A stretch of 64,000 nucleotides of DNA from Allacma fusca. Taxonomy: Eukaryota; Arthropoda; Collembola; Symphypleona; Sminthuridae. The stretch spans positions 13,516,001-13,580,000 of the forward strand of contig OX359246.1 of the NCBI GenBank assembly GCA_947179485.1, written 5' to 3'. Position numbers and translations under genes: made by a program. The notes beneath the pieces were generated by a model that saw nothing but the letters and a program-made list of their open reading frames with translations, searched no databases and was not told the origin of the DNA. Of this stretch, positions 26,016 to 39,256 are shown one piece after another. How positions within the stretch are numbered: the first letter of the stretch is position 1; every line of letters begins with the position of its first letter.

Positions 26016-28065
26016 AGCTATGCACTACTGTTAAACCACATTAAACGCATGTATACACTGCATGAAATTGGATGCATGAATATGAATGTTGTACATAAAT
26101 GTGTTATCATACATGTTTTACCATATATGTATGCTTCAAAATGTCACCGCATATACAACTGGAGTCATTCAAAATATTATTTTAATTTTGGCTTGGAATT
26201 GGAGCATTGAACTTACATTCTTAGAATTATTTTTTTTTAATATTTATTTTATTGATTTCATAATAATATTGTTTAGGACCAAAGGAAACAACAAACTGTA
26301 GCAAAACAAGTTCTGACATTTCATGAGCTTGTTATAACACATTTTTTCTCTCCAACTCATACAAGAGAGAACGGTAATTGCAACACAAAATTATTAACAA
26401 TTATTTTTAAGATTTTTCAAAATTTGTTTCATTCCTCTAAATCTGTGGATACAGCGTCGAAGCATGTTGATCTGGATTATTGTGATGAATAGAAATTTGA
26501 GTGTTAATAGTTTTGCTTAAGTTTCACATTTTCTGTGAAAGAGTATTTGACTCTATTTTAGGATTTTGAATTGGCTTCTAAAAGACCTGTTAAACATGTC
26601 GCTACATTGAGAATTCGGGCCATGAAACGAAAAAGAGCTCAAGGTTGAAATTCATTTGCAGGACCAAAGATGCGAACAGCTTCCTATGCTGCGGATTTTT
26701 CATAGGCGGTCTATTGTTCACAAAAATATTTCAGAATGCTTGTCTTATAACAAATTTTACTGTCTCACTTTCTTACTATACGTTACCAATTGTGCTTTCC
26801 GGATATGTAAGGCAAGTTCGAAACAACGAAACTTATTTAAGCAATTCATAAACTTGGCCTCACAAATTTTAGACCATAAAAACAATTTTTAATTTAGGAA
26901 GACAAGTATGTACGATGCACATGAGGACGGACTCAGGGCTCAACTTATACACTTATATTATATCACTTATACATTTACTTTTATTCATACTCAAACCAAT
27001 TGATTATAAATTATAAATTTTATTCCACACCGCCCCTTCTCCCACAAATAATTCTCATAAGATAATCATGATATTCAGTTCCATGGAAATATCAAAACCA
27101 ATTTTTATTTTTACTAACCTTTCAAGTAATTACAACGAGTATCCTTCTTCAAGCATATTTTCAACGTCACGTTCGTTGCATTTATTTTAAAGTTTTAAAC
27201 TTTACATTAATTTATTCTATCAAAATACAACCTTTTTCAGGAGCTCGTTTTGATTAACCTTCTAACTAAATTAAGTGAATGTTGTGATACTTTCACAACT
27301 AAATTAGCAAATAACTCCATAAATGTTTTTCCTTAAAATATACCATTTGTAAAGTACCATAACGTCAATACTTATTATCTTAAAACTTGTGGGGGCTCTA
27401 TTATTATAATTTTTATATATTAAAAAACTTAAAAGGGGCTTGTCTTTTTTTAAAAAATCAACGTAAATCCCAAAGATTTATAATCTTTGATAAATCTATT
27501 CTAACAGAATATTAGTGGCGTAAATTATTTAATATTTTTATATATTTTTATTTTATATTTTGTCACCCCGTCAACCAGGGCTTTTCTCTAGTCATCCCAA
27601 TTTTAAGCACATGTGGATAACTTTTGTACTCAGAAGCATTGTAGCTTTATGAGAGACTAAACCCCGCGCTAATCCTATTGGTCCATTGGCGCGGCACTTG
27701 TTCATTTAAAACGCACACATTAGAATCCCACACAATGCCAGATGCATATTAAAGTGTACATCATCATACCCTCTGCAAGCATACCTGAACTGCAAGTTTG
27801 CTTGAGCATGCTTCATTGTGACTATCTGCGGTACATACTTCGCGGCTGTATACTTCCAAATGTATCACACAGTGCTTCTGCAGAATACACATTGATCAGC
27901 TACACAATGCACACGCAACATTTTAACGGTCTCAGCCTCACGAATGCTTCTCAAAATGGCCATTTATTCAACGCACGCTTTGGTTGTGTAGTACAGTACT
28001 AATTTTTGTCTTACCCTCATCACGGTATACAACAATCATCTTCCCTTCAACTAATTGAGGAAAAT
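26016..28065. other. Gene-free AT-rich stretch
   Basis: No supported exons. Around 27660-27730 there is a local GC-richer patch with attggtccattgg (inverted CCAAT-like boxes), which could be part of the promoter for the small gene starting at 28066. The rest is AT-rich with no structure that I can name. Confidence 0.4.
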
Positions 28066-28919
28066 ATGGACTCAATACTTGATCTTCTCAAGCAAAATAA
28101 CCATCTGGATCATCCTTCCCTAGTCATGCCATCCAATTCTGTTACCATTTCGCAACAATCCTGGGAGGTAAAGTATTAAAATAATTTAGAATCAATACAG
28201 TATCATCTTATCAACTCCCAGCGGAGCGACCTATTATACTAGATGGCACCAGACATGAGCAGTGTATGAAAATAATGTACACATTACTCTTTTAAGTTCC
28301 TAAATTATTGTTGTTGTGTTAATAATTGTTGTTGTAAATGATAGTTGTAATGGAGGGTCTTTGGACTGAATTGAGGAATCGGGGTTCACTCTTAGTGGAA
28401 AGAGATTAATGTCAGCCAGTTAATATTATCTGTATAATAACATGCATGCTCAGGATTTAACATTCTTTCCTACGCAGGTTAAAAGAAAACGACACTGCTG
28501 GTTCCGACAATGTTTGTTGTGAGATCAACCCTAGGAAAGCAATTCCCTCAGAATCGGTTGAAATTGCACTGGGTAAAAATATTGTGATAATCCACTGTTA
28601 AATTAAATTACTTCGCCTTCCACTTTTAAATCATTCTGACCAATCTCTTTCCTGATCTCAATTCATTTAAGGTATATATTTTCTAGCGGTTGAAGCAAAA
28701 GTCACGAATAAAAGTCTTCGTAGAAAATACGAGGACAAAGTCAATGCGGAAGGGTACAATCCATACCTTGATCAACTTATGGGACTCAAATCAACCCATC
28801 GGGTCATCAGCAGTATCCTGCAAGCATTTAGGAATGACTACGACTCCAACGGAGTGCGGATTACTTCCCCATTGGAGGTTTCTGTAGATAATACTTTGGC
28901 GGAAAACCTTGTGGAATAA
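28066..28919 (+). CDS. Small three-exon gene, function unknown (about 144 aa)
   Basis: Proposed exons are 28066-28172, 28478-28572 and 28687-28919. The phases (2, then 1) are consistent and the lengths sum to 145 codons including the stop. The product starts MDSILDLLKQNNHLDH. Its last exon reads KSLRRKYEDKVNAEGYNPYL and continues with a charged, helix-like stretch to VDNTLAENLVE. I do not recognise a family. A shifted reading (exon 1 ending at 28167, phase 0) is also open but gives less protein-like composition. The last exon has no ATG of its own in this frame. AATAAA at 29000-29005 fits a 3' end. No signal peptide or membrane segment is visible, so a cytoplasmic or nuclear protein is likely. 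Confidence 0.55.
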
Positions 28920-28999
28920 TCAGCTACCTGACGTGAGAGGTGGTCACAAATTCCATTGTATATGTGTAACAATTGTATACAATTTACTTTTATACGTGT

Positions 29000-29005
29000 A
29001 ATAAA
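29000..29005 (+). promoter_or_regulatory. Candidate poly(A) signal
   Basis: AATAAA about 80 bases after the stop codon of the small gene ending at 28919, at a typical distance for a compact 3' UTR. Confidence 0.45.
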
Positions 29006-29483
29006 ATTCTGAGTAATGAACAAATTGAATAAGTTGTTTTAGTAAGCTATCTTATTATTGCCAGTGAGTCTCTAAAAGTGCACTCATATATACCGTTGGA
29101 ACGTATACTTACGTATACCACAGTCGAATATGCTCTCCAATGTACATCTTAGAAACATACCTAGGTATGAATTCAGGAGTTATGTTGCGGTACATTACAT
29201 CATGCGTGTAGGAGGTACATGTGTGAAAGCAGAGACAGCGTGAATATAACTCATCGAGGCATGCCTATATGCCGCAAATCTTGCCGTTTGGTATACATTC
29301 ACAGCACTTTCAGAGTTACACTTTTGGATCTGCATCCAGAAACGTGTGGGATAACGAAGACTCACTCACAGCAGCAACAAACACGTGGTAACAGCGAACA
29401 GTGCCCTTAGCGTAGCCCTGCTTGCTTTTTTTTTCTTTACTTTGTAATAATATTTAGTCCACAATTATTCCAGAATAATAAAA

Positions 29484-31782
29484 ATGAAGTCCGAATTAAA
29501 AGAGCAGACAAAGTTGTTCTTAAGTAGCAAACAAAATGCTAATTTACTTCCGGAAATCCTTTCCTCACTGTATACAAAAGGAGGGCCGGATCTGCTCCAA
29601 AGTGTCAAATGTTTCCAGATTATATTTACGGAAATTCTCAAAAGAGGGGACTTTAATTACGAAGCGTACCCAGGTAAATAAATTTTTAAAATTGTTTTGC
29701 TTTTTACAAAAAATTAGTCTTTTCATGTCCCGTGAATTTTAATTACAAAAATTATTTTAAAGTTTAGTCTGTAAATTGGTTTCGATGTCGATGTTCGTAT
29801 TCTGGATTGTGTTAATTTGAGAATTAAGACAGTCTTGTGTAATTGAATTTTTTAGCAATGCTGAATAAGTTTTGGTGTAAATAATATTATTTGGGATTAG
29901 TATGTTTTATGTGAATTTTTTTTATTTTTGTTTTGATTAATTTTTAGATGGGAGCCCTGAACGGGAATATTCCGTATGGTTAAGGGACCGGTACATTGAG
30001 GGAGCGGAGGACTTGGCCAAAATTATGAGGACAAATGGCTCCCCTAAATTACGGGACATTGGAATTGAGACCCTCGTTAGCTTCCACACATTGGAGCAGG
30101 AATTAGGAGCTCAGTTTCCGAAGATTGATCATAAATTGGTTATAGTGAGTTGATGGCTTTAGTGTTGAAATTAATTATGATATAGTATGTACAATTTGGC
30201 AGGAATAAAATTATCAACGGGTACATATGATTTGTGATATTTGATCAGTGAATTATTATTGGTTACTTGTAGAATCTCATCGAAGCTTTTATAGAAGCGG
30301 ACTCGAAACTGTTGAACAACTCTTCGAAATTAATGGAAAGTTTGTTGTCATTCCGTTTTCGGATGGAGTTCATGACTCATTTTGTGGACATTTTGGAAGT
30401 GAGCAGCAAGTCCACAACGAAGCCCCAAGAAGAATGGATGAGAAATGTGTTGAAGCTGATTCGGGTGATCCTGAAGTCGGAAGCTAGTTCTTCTCACGTT
30501 GATCCCGAGACGGGAGAGGTTAATGAAGGCGAGGCCAGGATATTCAAGAGGAGATTTGGGAAGTTGTGGAATTTAGTAATGAAGTGGGAGGGTATGACTC
30601 CGGCAATTGTCCGTCAGATTGTGACCATGCTACCGGATCATGTGATGGAATACCTGGAGAAACCGATTTTAATGAGTGATTTCCTGCTTGAGTCCTTTAA
30701 AATTAGTGAGTTTTAATGTTTATATTTGTTTTTGTATTAAATTTTAATTTTGAGTCAATTAGTTGGGAGAAATCAGTTTGGGATTTTCTTTAATTTTGAG
30801 TATTATTTGCAGGCGGACCTTTGGGAGTTCTCTCTTTGAGGGGGATATTTGTTCTGATGGTGAAATACAATTTGTAAGTTGGGTATTTTTACTTGGAAGC
30901 TATTACACTTGTAGGGAAACTAATGGATGTGTAGTCATGACAAGGGTTTTGTTATTTTTAGTGAAGTTCCGGATTTCTACACAAAGCTGTATTCACTATT
31001 TGAATTACCGGTACTTCGTTCGGCCTACAGAGCAAGGTTCTTCCGGTACTCGGCAGATTTCTTAGCGTCAACGTAAGTTACAGTTAAATTGATTAAATTA
31101 TTTGTAAAGCTCGTTTATTTGATGTCAAACGGTAATCATTTAAATTAATTGTTCATTCAGGCACTTGCCCGAATACTTAGTAGCAGCGTTTGTGAAGAAG
31201 CTTTCTCGCATGTGTCTCCATGCTCCAGCCCCCGCAATCCCGCTTATTTGTCAGTTCATGGTCAACTTAATGATCAACCACCCAGGCTTGAAAGTATTAA
31301 TTCACAACACTAGCCTGGATAGAGCCAAAGACGTGACCTCAGACCCTTTTGATGAAAAGGAGATCAATCCCAGTCAAACGAAGGCCATGGAGAGTTCCTT
31401 GTGGGAAATGAAGTCCCTTCAGAACCACATTCTTCCCAATGTAGCTCAAGCCTGTTCGTTTATAGAAAAGCCCTTACCAAGTGTCAGTTATGACTTAGAA
31501 GAAGTTTTGTCTGTAGATTATGATGATGTAAGCGTCCTATGAAGGAAATTAAATATTGCAACATTGGTTTTTCCGAATAGTTACCATTTTTACAGTCTAA
31601 AATGGGTCGTAAATTTTTTTTATGGATAATTTCAGATGTTCGAGGAAGAAATCAACAAGAAAAAGAATATCGGTCACTTGGATTCAAAACCATTTCCACC
31701 CTTTGACTACGAATTCTCCATTCCTTTGAAACACTTAGCCGACTCTGTTTACTTGAATGCTGCGAAAAGAATAAAAGTTTAG
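29484..31782 (+). CDS. NOC4: Nucleolar complex protein 4 homolog (NOC4L)
   Basis: Seven exons: 29484-29673, 29948-30144, 30273-30705, 30813-30873, 30962-31072, 31161-31527 and 31636-31782. All have GT-AG borders and matching phases and total 502 codons (501 aa), close to the human NOC4L length of about 516. Family landmarks are in order: LVSFHTLEQELGAQFPK in exon 2, then the CBF/Mak21-type region with GPLGVLSLRGIFVLM, DFYTKLYSLFELPVLRSAYR, HLPEYLVAAFVKKLSRMCL and DPFDEKEINPSQTKAMESSL, and a C-terminus ending ADSVYLNAAKRIKV. NOC4 works with NOP14 in the nucleolus in maturation and export of the 40S ribosomal subunit; that function is inherited from the family. The start Met at 29484 opens the first exon. 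The gene is intact, with no lesion. Confidence 0.93.
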
Positions 31783-32283
31783 AATCAAAGTTTTCACTGG
31801 TAATTGTGATTGTTTTTTATGTAAGTCTTTGAATGAATTACTACAAGTACATATTTATTACAATTTTGTGTTCTGGCATTCCCATCATATACATGTGTAT
31901 TACAGTATTACATTGAAGAATGCATGCGTTGTGCTTGGATGGCTACTGGGTACTGCATTATTTTGGGGCATAATGTAAAATCAATGCACAAAACGGCAAA
32001 TCCCACAGCATCCAACTCGAGATTCTCTAGCACCTGGCACAGCCATAGCCAACCCTTTAGCCTCTGGCATCTAGAGCAGTTCCCATCTTTCCCAATGCAC
32101 CAGATTTAGCAGGCAGTGTTCACTGCTTAAATCTTCGTGGAAATATTCAATTTCCCTCGAAGCATTTCTACTTAAATCCATGGTGTAGCACGTATTTCCT
32201 AAACTTTGTGTCTAAAATAAAAAAACAAAAAGTACAGAATTTACTAGAAAAAATCAAGTATTTGACACTTATGAGATAGTGTA
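31783..32283. other. Short intergenic spacer between NOC4 and the F-box gene
   Basis: It contains the 3' UTR of NOC4 and the promoter and 5' UTR of the next gene. I see nothing else; the 61-codon open frame at 31924 has no sign of being a gene. Confidence 0.5.
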
Positions 32284-34923
32284 ATGGAGCCAACAACTGT
32301 CAAGAGGAATAGGACCACGTCAACACAGGTCAAGGATGTGAGTTATATATAAATATTCTATATAATGTCATTGTTGTCATTCTTATTTATTCCGTACTTG
32401 TTAATTTATTTTTCCGTTGATTAATTAACGATAACACATAATAGTGATGATAATTATTACAAATTGTTGGCTTGTTTTGACGCTTGCATATATAGTATGG
32501 TACACGCTGAGTAATATGTTTATTTTATTTATGCTGATAATTATTTTATTTCCCCTATTATTATGTTGTACGCGAAAGTGGAATATATTTATCGGTTGAT
32601 ATTTTATTATTTTTTTATTTACAATTTCGTTATATTTTCAATTTCAGGTCGTGCCCGTGTCTTACTGTTCCGCTGCCACTGGCGTATTTTGTAACCACTT
32701 GGTAAGTCCAAAAAATATATCACTTTAGTTTGGAAATATTGTAACCATATTTGAAAAGTACATGAACAAACCGTTTATATTGGAATTGTATGTTTGACAT
32801 TAATTTGATAAATGCGTTTTAAATTTTAATCCCAGGTGCTTAAACAGATTTTCATGAGCCTCGACCCACGAACTTTGGTCCGACTGTCTTTAGTTAACAA
32901 ACTTTGGTGTTCTACTGCGAGATCTGTTCTCCGCTCTAAAAAATGTTTAGCAATAATAAAAGGGCTCCATCCCTGCCAGGAACTTTTGAGTTTGAACGGA
33001 GTCCTCTGCAGTTCTCATGATATTCCTTATACAGGCCTTAAACTTAAAGTCAGCCAACACTACACCCGGTACATTGACCCAGTTGACCTGGGAGAGCACG
33101 CTTTTGACCCTTTGTTCAATGAAGTGGTGGAAGGCCAACATTCGGAAAATGAGGATGAGGACGTCTTGCAAAGCCAACCCGCTACTATCGAACCAGTTCA
33201 AAATCTTAATGATGTTTCACAAAGCCATAGTAGTATCCACTTGCAACTACCCCAATGTTACTTATCAATTTTGGAGAAATTACCATACCGACATTTCGAA
33301 TTTCAATGGGATTACATGTCAAACAATTGTCCGGCTCAGTGGCTGCTAATAAAGATCCTTAAGGAGAAGAGGCATCAGATAGAAGAATTGGCGGTTTATG
33401 ATATGCCCGATAACATCGTGTCATTAAGAAGATACCTTCGCATTAAGGACGTGCATTGGCTACCAGCTCTAACCATCTTGGATATTAGAGTTCTAGAGCA
33501 AAACTCGATAAACCTACAGTTTAAGTTTCAGTTGATGCAAGCGGCTCCGAATTTGAAAATTTTACTTGGATCTGCAAATGAATTCGACGTGTGTTTCTTT
33601 TTAAACAATGACAAACTGTCCGTGATGCATTACTTTAACTGCAACTATGACCCCAATCGATTATTTCGCAATGGGGATCAATACATTCAAAATGATACCT
33701 TCCTGAGGTATGCCACTGCAAGGCCGAATATCAATCAGTTGAACATCCGGGGACCATTTGATAATTGTGAGGCTATTCCTGACACAAAAATCTTTATGCA
33801 AGAGATTTTAACTACTTTATGCACCAGTTGTGCATTAACACTCACGAAGATCAAGGTGGATCAGATACATCTGATGATGTTGCTACCTATTCAGCCGGAA
33901 TCGCAGCCAATGGTGAATGTAAAGCGGATGCAGCTATTTTTAAATGAGTCTCTGGATACTACTGTGGGGGCTAATTGTTTGCAAAAATTTAATTGGAATG
34001 GTTGGTTTCCTGGCTTGGAGTTGATCGAAGTTAGCACTGGAGCTCAGACGGATTACTACCTTCAACATTGGCCGGTGGGAGAAATCATGGAAAGACAGAC
34101 AAATTTTGTGTGCACATCAGTTAGCAAGATAATTTTTTTACTAAGTGATTGGGATTTTGAAGGGTTGGAATATTTCAGAAACTTATTCCCAAATGTTACC
34201 AATTTTTTTAACGTGAGCCCTTCAAGAATTGAGAAGATGCTCAAATTCTTGTGGGTTACTTGGCCCAAGCTGGAAACAATTGGATTGTACCAGGTCTTTG
34301 ATTCAGCTATTACCAAAAATCTGGATTCCATCTTTTGTGGAATTAGTCAGGAACAAGTAGATTCCTATATCAAGGCAGAGTCCTTAGACGGGGTTGAGCT
34401 AAGGCCACAGTTGCCTTCCATTTTGGACTTGCAGCGTAAGTAAATGAATAAACTGTTTGGAACTATTAAATAATTATTTGGTCATATATTAATTCATTTT
34501 TGTAATAATAATTCAATAATTCTTTGCGTTAATTTACAGAATTAAAGCAGTTTCATATATCGATGAGACACCGGGGAGCCTTTAATAAACCTAAGGAGCC
34601 TTGTGAAAAAAAGCAACAGGATCGGGCGCATTTGTTCTTTTTAACGCATGTCACAGCGAAATTGGCTTTAGCAAGGATGCCCGGACTTGATTTGAGAATT
34701 GAAACCGATGTTTGTGAGCAGACAGAAGATTGTTGTGGTAATTCTTTCTTAGAAGCTGCATGAACTCGGTGGCTTTGCACTGTGTTTCCCTGTTAATCTA
34801 TTCAGTAGTTTCAAGTTCGCAGCCAGATCACTAACTGACGTATGTATCTATTTATATTTTGTTGATTTATTTTCAGCTTTTACGTTCGAGCACCTCAAGC
34901 CATACGTGACGGTCATTTCTTAA
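32284..34923 (+). CDS. Divergent F-box protein (about 650 aa)
   Basis: Five exons: 32284-32337, 32648-32701, 32836-34435, 34540-34737 and 34877-34923. The phases are consistent and total 651 codons including the stop. The F-box lies at about residues 30-75: VLKQIFMSLDPRTLVRLSLV followed by NKLW and SVLRS, matching the usual Leu/Ile...LDPxxLxRLSLVxKxW pattern, although the first half (VFCNHL) is weaker than in canonical F-boxes. The rest has scattered LRR-like phrases (LPALTILDIRVLEQN, PNLKILLG) and no other domain that I recognise. F-box proteins recruit substrates to SCF ubiquitin ligases through SKP1; the substrate is unknown. The last two exons, encoding a basic tail, depend on splice prediction: reading through the donor at 34436 would stop at 34443. 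Confidence 0.8.
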
Positions 34924-35998
34924 TGGGATTTATTCTCGGCGTGGAGTTCCACGGGTGACAGAAACCGGAAGTTTGATGTTGTTGCTTCCGTATTGTTTGT
35001 TCTCTGTAATGCAATGTTAAATGTCTCTCGACGAGTAATGAACTATACAACAATTTGTTTCGTGTAATGTTTAGTGTGGATTACTGCCAAAAACCCATGT
35101 CAATGAGAAATCATCGGTTTCGTCCCGAACCGTCTACAATATGTGCCACCACGTAATGAGTATTTAAACACCACAGCATGCATACTTAATTTTTTCCTAT
35201 GTGAAGTGTAGCTTTAATAGAGTTTGCGAGCGGGAGTAATGCGTATAGTGCCGGTTAAAATAAAGTGTAAATGTGTTTTTAATTTTTTAATAAACAATTT
35301 CCGCATGGTTTAATCTTCATTTTTGCTCTTTGGAAATAAAGATTGGAAATATGCATATGTAGGAAAAAAGATTAATCCAGAAGACCAAATATGAAACATT
35401 AAGGTTGGCATATCCAGATATGGTTTAGGTAACTTTTCTTACTGGCATAAATTGTGAAGCCGACTGCCAATTACTTCATGTGATTAATTCAACATTTAAT
35501 TCTACTGAAGGGATTTGCGAAGGAATGGAGAATGTTTTTAAACGACAAAGTCATTTTCAAGCTCGAAATCGAGCCTTGCATTTGGAATTCAAGTAATGAC
35601 GATGGAATTTTATGACGTGTAACGCTCGTGTCACTTTAGAAAGACAACAATATACAGGAAAAGCAATGTTGGACTATCTATATATATTGATAATAATAAT
35701 ATCAACATATTATTACCCGTACATTCAATTAACTGGGCAGGAGCATACTTGATTATACATTCTATATATCCTGATTAATACTGTACTGATTATTTGCAAA
35801 TATGAAGCGACAAGGACCAGTCCAAAACCATAAAAAGTTGTTATGCATTAGACGATTAAACTAAAGTCAACAAAAACAAAACTACCATAAAAATGTGCAG
35901 GTAGTAAAACCATTTTTAATCTTTAGACAACAATTTATTCTTACGTATTGTGAAAAAATTTAAATATACACTTTTTTGATTGAAGGTCAACAGAAGAT
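34924..35998. other. Spacer between convergent genes
   Basis: It lies between the ends of the F-box gene (+) and the NUDCD3-like gene (-). AATAAA at 35289-35294 (+) may end the F-box transcript, and tttatt at 35934-35939 (AATAAA on the minus strand) may end the NUDCD3-like transcript, 60 bases after its stop. I see no other feature. Confidence 0.5.
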
Positions 35999-37831
35999 TT
36001 ATGTCCCAGGTAGATCATGAGGAAGGTCAGGAGAACGTGGTGTCAACTGAACCTTGCTAGGATCAAAAGGGGTCCCCTTGAAAGGTGAACCTTCGGCATC
36101 CCAGGCTTTCTTCAAGATGTCGTGCATTCTCTGTTAAAATCATAAATACATGTATTTAGGGTACGTATTTAGGGAATTAACGACTTACGTAACTAACGAT
36201 ATTGCAAATTCCTTTCGAGAATACCCCACCCCCCCTCAGGTCTACTAGTTTTGAGATTATTTTAGTTTGATTCAATTCCCAGTTCAGTTAATTTTTTAGT
36301 GTAAATTATAATAAAATTAATGCTGTTTAAAAGGATGGCACAATAATTGTCAGAATCTCTAGTGAAAATGTATTGAGTTTATAACAGTATAACCTCAATA
36401 AAACTGAACTTGGTTTTACGAACTGACTTAAAATTCAATGTTTCAATACAGTTATGATTTTGAATAGGACGAAATTGAAAATACTCAGCCCTGAATATTT
36501 CCGACCTTCAAACGGGAGTTAACTGGTTAATTCTAACTGTCAACGTACCATTTCATCTGACGTTGGAAGACCCTTTTGTTTTTGCTCATGATTCCACATG
36601 AGTTCTTGGATTTTTTGTTGCTCGTCTTCAGGCAAATCCTCCATTGGTCTAACTGGTTCAATATCTTTCATATCTATTGGTTCTTCACCTTCAATAAGAG
36701 CTGTCCACCATCTAAAATAGAAATACTAAATACACTGAAAATACATGGGTCCATTTTTATTGACAGAACCAAAAAAATACCGACATCTAACTGTCATAAA
36801 ACCACAACTGTTTCTCATAAGAAACAATAAGAATTGTAACTTCTGACCATCAAAATGTCCCTTCGACCTCCCTCCTACATGGACAAGACCTTCGAACTAA
36901 TTATGACAGTGGAACATGAGTTCCATTTCCAAGTTTGAAGGCCTATCATCAAAGGTCCATAGTAGACCCCACATTCGTCCACCAAACTAACAAGACACAC
37001 TTTACTAGACGGTTAACATAGTTAATGTCAATTGTCTATAAAAAGTTTTTTATTAAAAACATTATATTAAATTGAAAGCAAGCCTTCAAGCAGCCCTACA
37101 GGATTGGTGTTACAGAATATTTTTCCTATAATAATTATATTACTTCAGTCTCGTATTTGATCCTTATCTCATAACTACATCTTTCAAAAACTACATCTTT
37201 CAACTCTAACAAATGTTCCAACGGAAAACAATAATTATTTGAGATGGACTTGTCTGGCACGACACACACTATTTTTAATTTGATGTCGGACTAAAAAGTA
37301 CAACCAAAGAAATAATTCCAGATGCTTTTTCGCTCCAAGATAAGTTCTATGATAATTCAAAACTATAATATTTTGAATTATTTTCAAACTGTGGGACATC
37401 CGAATGAGTCAAGAGCCGGCATCCTAAGATTTCTCAGCTGTAACCGAGTCCCTCATGTAATTTAAATATAATTCAAAATTAATTTCAAAGTTTCAAAGTA
37501 ATCCCAAAAAACCCACTTCTCCTGAGCTTTCTGTAACCAGATGTAAATTGCCTCCCCTGGGGTCAAATTCCAATAAGACTCATCCTTAACGACTGGTGAG
37601 GTCAGCTTCCCATTTACAATGTATTCATTAGGACTCGCAGCCAGGGAAACCTTAACGTGGTCCGACTGAATGTCCACGATCACATCCCGTCCTTTTTTAA
37701 TTCCTCCCGGAATCGGGATTTTGACATCTAAATCTTTAATAGTCTGAGACCATGAATAATTCTCCGTCCGAGTTCCATTGTAAGTGTCCGCTGAGGATTC
37801 CTTACAACTCGATGTCATGTCTACTCCGAAC
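35999..37831 (-). CDS. NUDCD3: NudC domain-containing protein 3-like (NUDCD3)
   Basis: Exons on the minus strand: 37831-37517, 36711-36549 and 36130-35999, with GT-AG borders and consistent phases. The product contains YNGTRTENYSWSQ, a CS/NudC p23-like domain (VDIQSDHVKVSL, NGKLTSPVVKDESYWNL), then KWWTALIEGEEPIDMKDIEP, and ends with RMHDILKKAWDAEGSPFKGT. That tail is characteristic of NUDCD3 rather than NUDC or NUDCD2. The family are HSP90-linked co-chaperones involved in stability of dynein intermediate chains and other beta-propeller proteins. From the first in-frame Met (37818) the product is about 198 aa, while the human protein is about 360. The N-terminal NudC-type region is not found; exon 1 begins in mid-codon after an acceptor, so upstream exons may exist. 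Confidence 0.85.
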
Positions 37832-39256
37832 CTATGAATTAAATACAAAAAAAATTATATTCAAATAATCACAAATTAAATTAATTTATCTAATTTTATA
37901 ATATTCCACCTTTTTATGACGACTCCAATTGTCAGAATTTAATTTCCCTCGAAACGTGGAACCCCAACAACTGGCGGCAACAGGAATTGTCACTACTTCC
38001 AAAATAAGGGAGTTCCAGGAAGTTAAACCCAAAGTACTGCAAAATTAAAATAATTATTAATACTGGTTCGGCAGAATAAAATAAATTACAAGCAACAATT
38101 TTATTATAATTACCTTTCGCTGTCAACAAGTCTGAAATTTGTAAATTATAAATAATTATCTCTAAAATAATTTGTTAGCTGATCTGTCTCAATCATGACA
38201 CAACACGGGCACCAATGCAATGGTTCCCAACGCGTACTGTCACCCTCACAATTATTCCCAATTTCCCAGGATTCGCATCCAAATTTCAAATCCCTTTTTT
38301 ATTTTATTTTTTCTGTAATGTTCGTCAGCTCTTTATTTGCTGTGTGCGAGTCTGCGAGTAAAATGTAACATGCATTAAGTTCGCGCTTCAAGAGAGAAAG
38401 CAAGGATTTAAAAAGGAACGTTCTCACGTTACCCCAAAACTGAGAAACTGAATAATTTATTACAGCTGTTCCGTCTCCGAAAGAGCATTTGAAAGCATCA
38501 AAATTTTCGGAGTAGCAATTAAAAAATGAATATAAATAATTCAGGCTTACAACAACATGACAGTTGCTAATCAGTCTGGTGTTTTATGACATACAGATAA
38601 GTTATAGGATGTGTGATTGGGACTCTACGCTAAATTAAGCTTACGGTCAAAGGTGTTCGCCTATCCTACCTTTTGGCTTGTTTGTAGGTTATTTCTAGGG
38701 TTGAAGGAATTTAGATAGGGATAGAATCATTTTAATTGACGCAATGCGTAACATACAGTGCTTGTTATACACGTTGACGTTGATGAAGCAGTCCGGAATT
38801 TTTAGTTTCGATAGTTGAACATTCTGAGGTTCCATTACAAGGAAGCATCCTGTATGGGTTAGTTTCCTTGTCAATTCAATCATTTTCGAAGGGAGAATAG
38901 AATTAACAATCATCTGATTTGGAATCAAATGGTTACCGAACCGAACCATACCTTTGCATATGTATACCATAATAATATGCTATAACCATCATTATCAATC
39001 GGATTTACAAAATAATTAAATATTTCAATAATATCGGGGAAAACAAATTGACATGACTACCTCATGAATTAGTATGTCTGGTTCTTTGATCCTGTCATTT
39101 GTTGGCAAATTTGATGTCCAAAGAGTGCAGCAGGACATCACCAGGAAGTCCAGAAGCAAACGTTTGTCTTGTTTTGGACGCCATGTACCAATTTTTGAGC
39201 GGGATGTAAACAATTCAGTGTCGGTTGTCAGTTTGGTAGTGTAAATCGTTTGACAG
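37832..39256. other. Region upstream of the NUDCD3-like gene, exons unresolved
   Basis: This should hold 5' exons of the NUDCD3-like gene if it has a full N-terminus, but none is recognisable. Two minus-strand open frames (38695-38970 and 39025-39213) have some protein-like composition, yet their splice phases do not join sensibly, so I do not call them genes. Initiator-like tcagtg/tcagtt sequences occur at 39215-39232. Confidence 0.35.

Noticed and set aside
38695-39213. Minus-strand frames that could be exons upstream of the NUDCD3-like gene
   Set aside because: No resemblance to the known N-terminal region, and the splice phases do not join.
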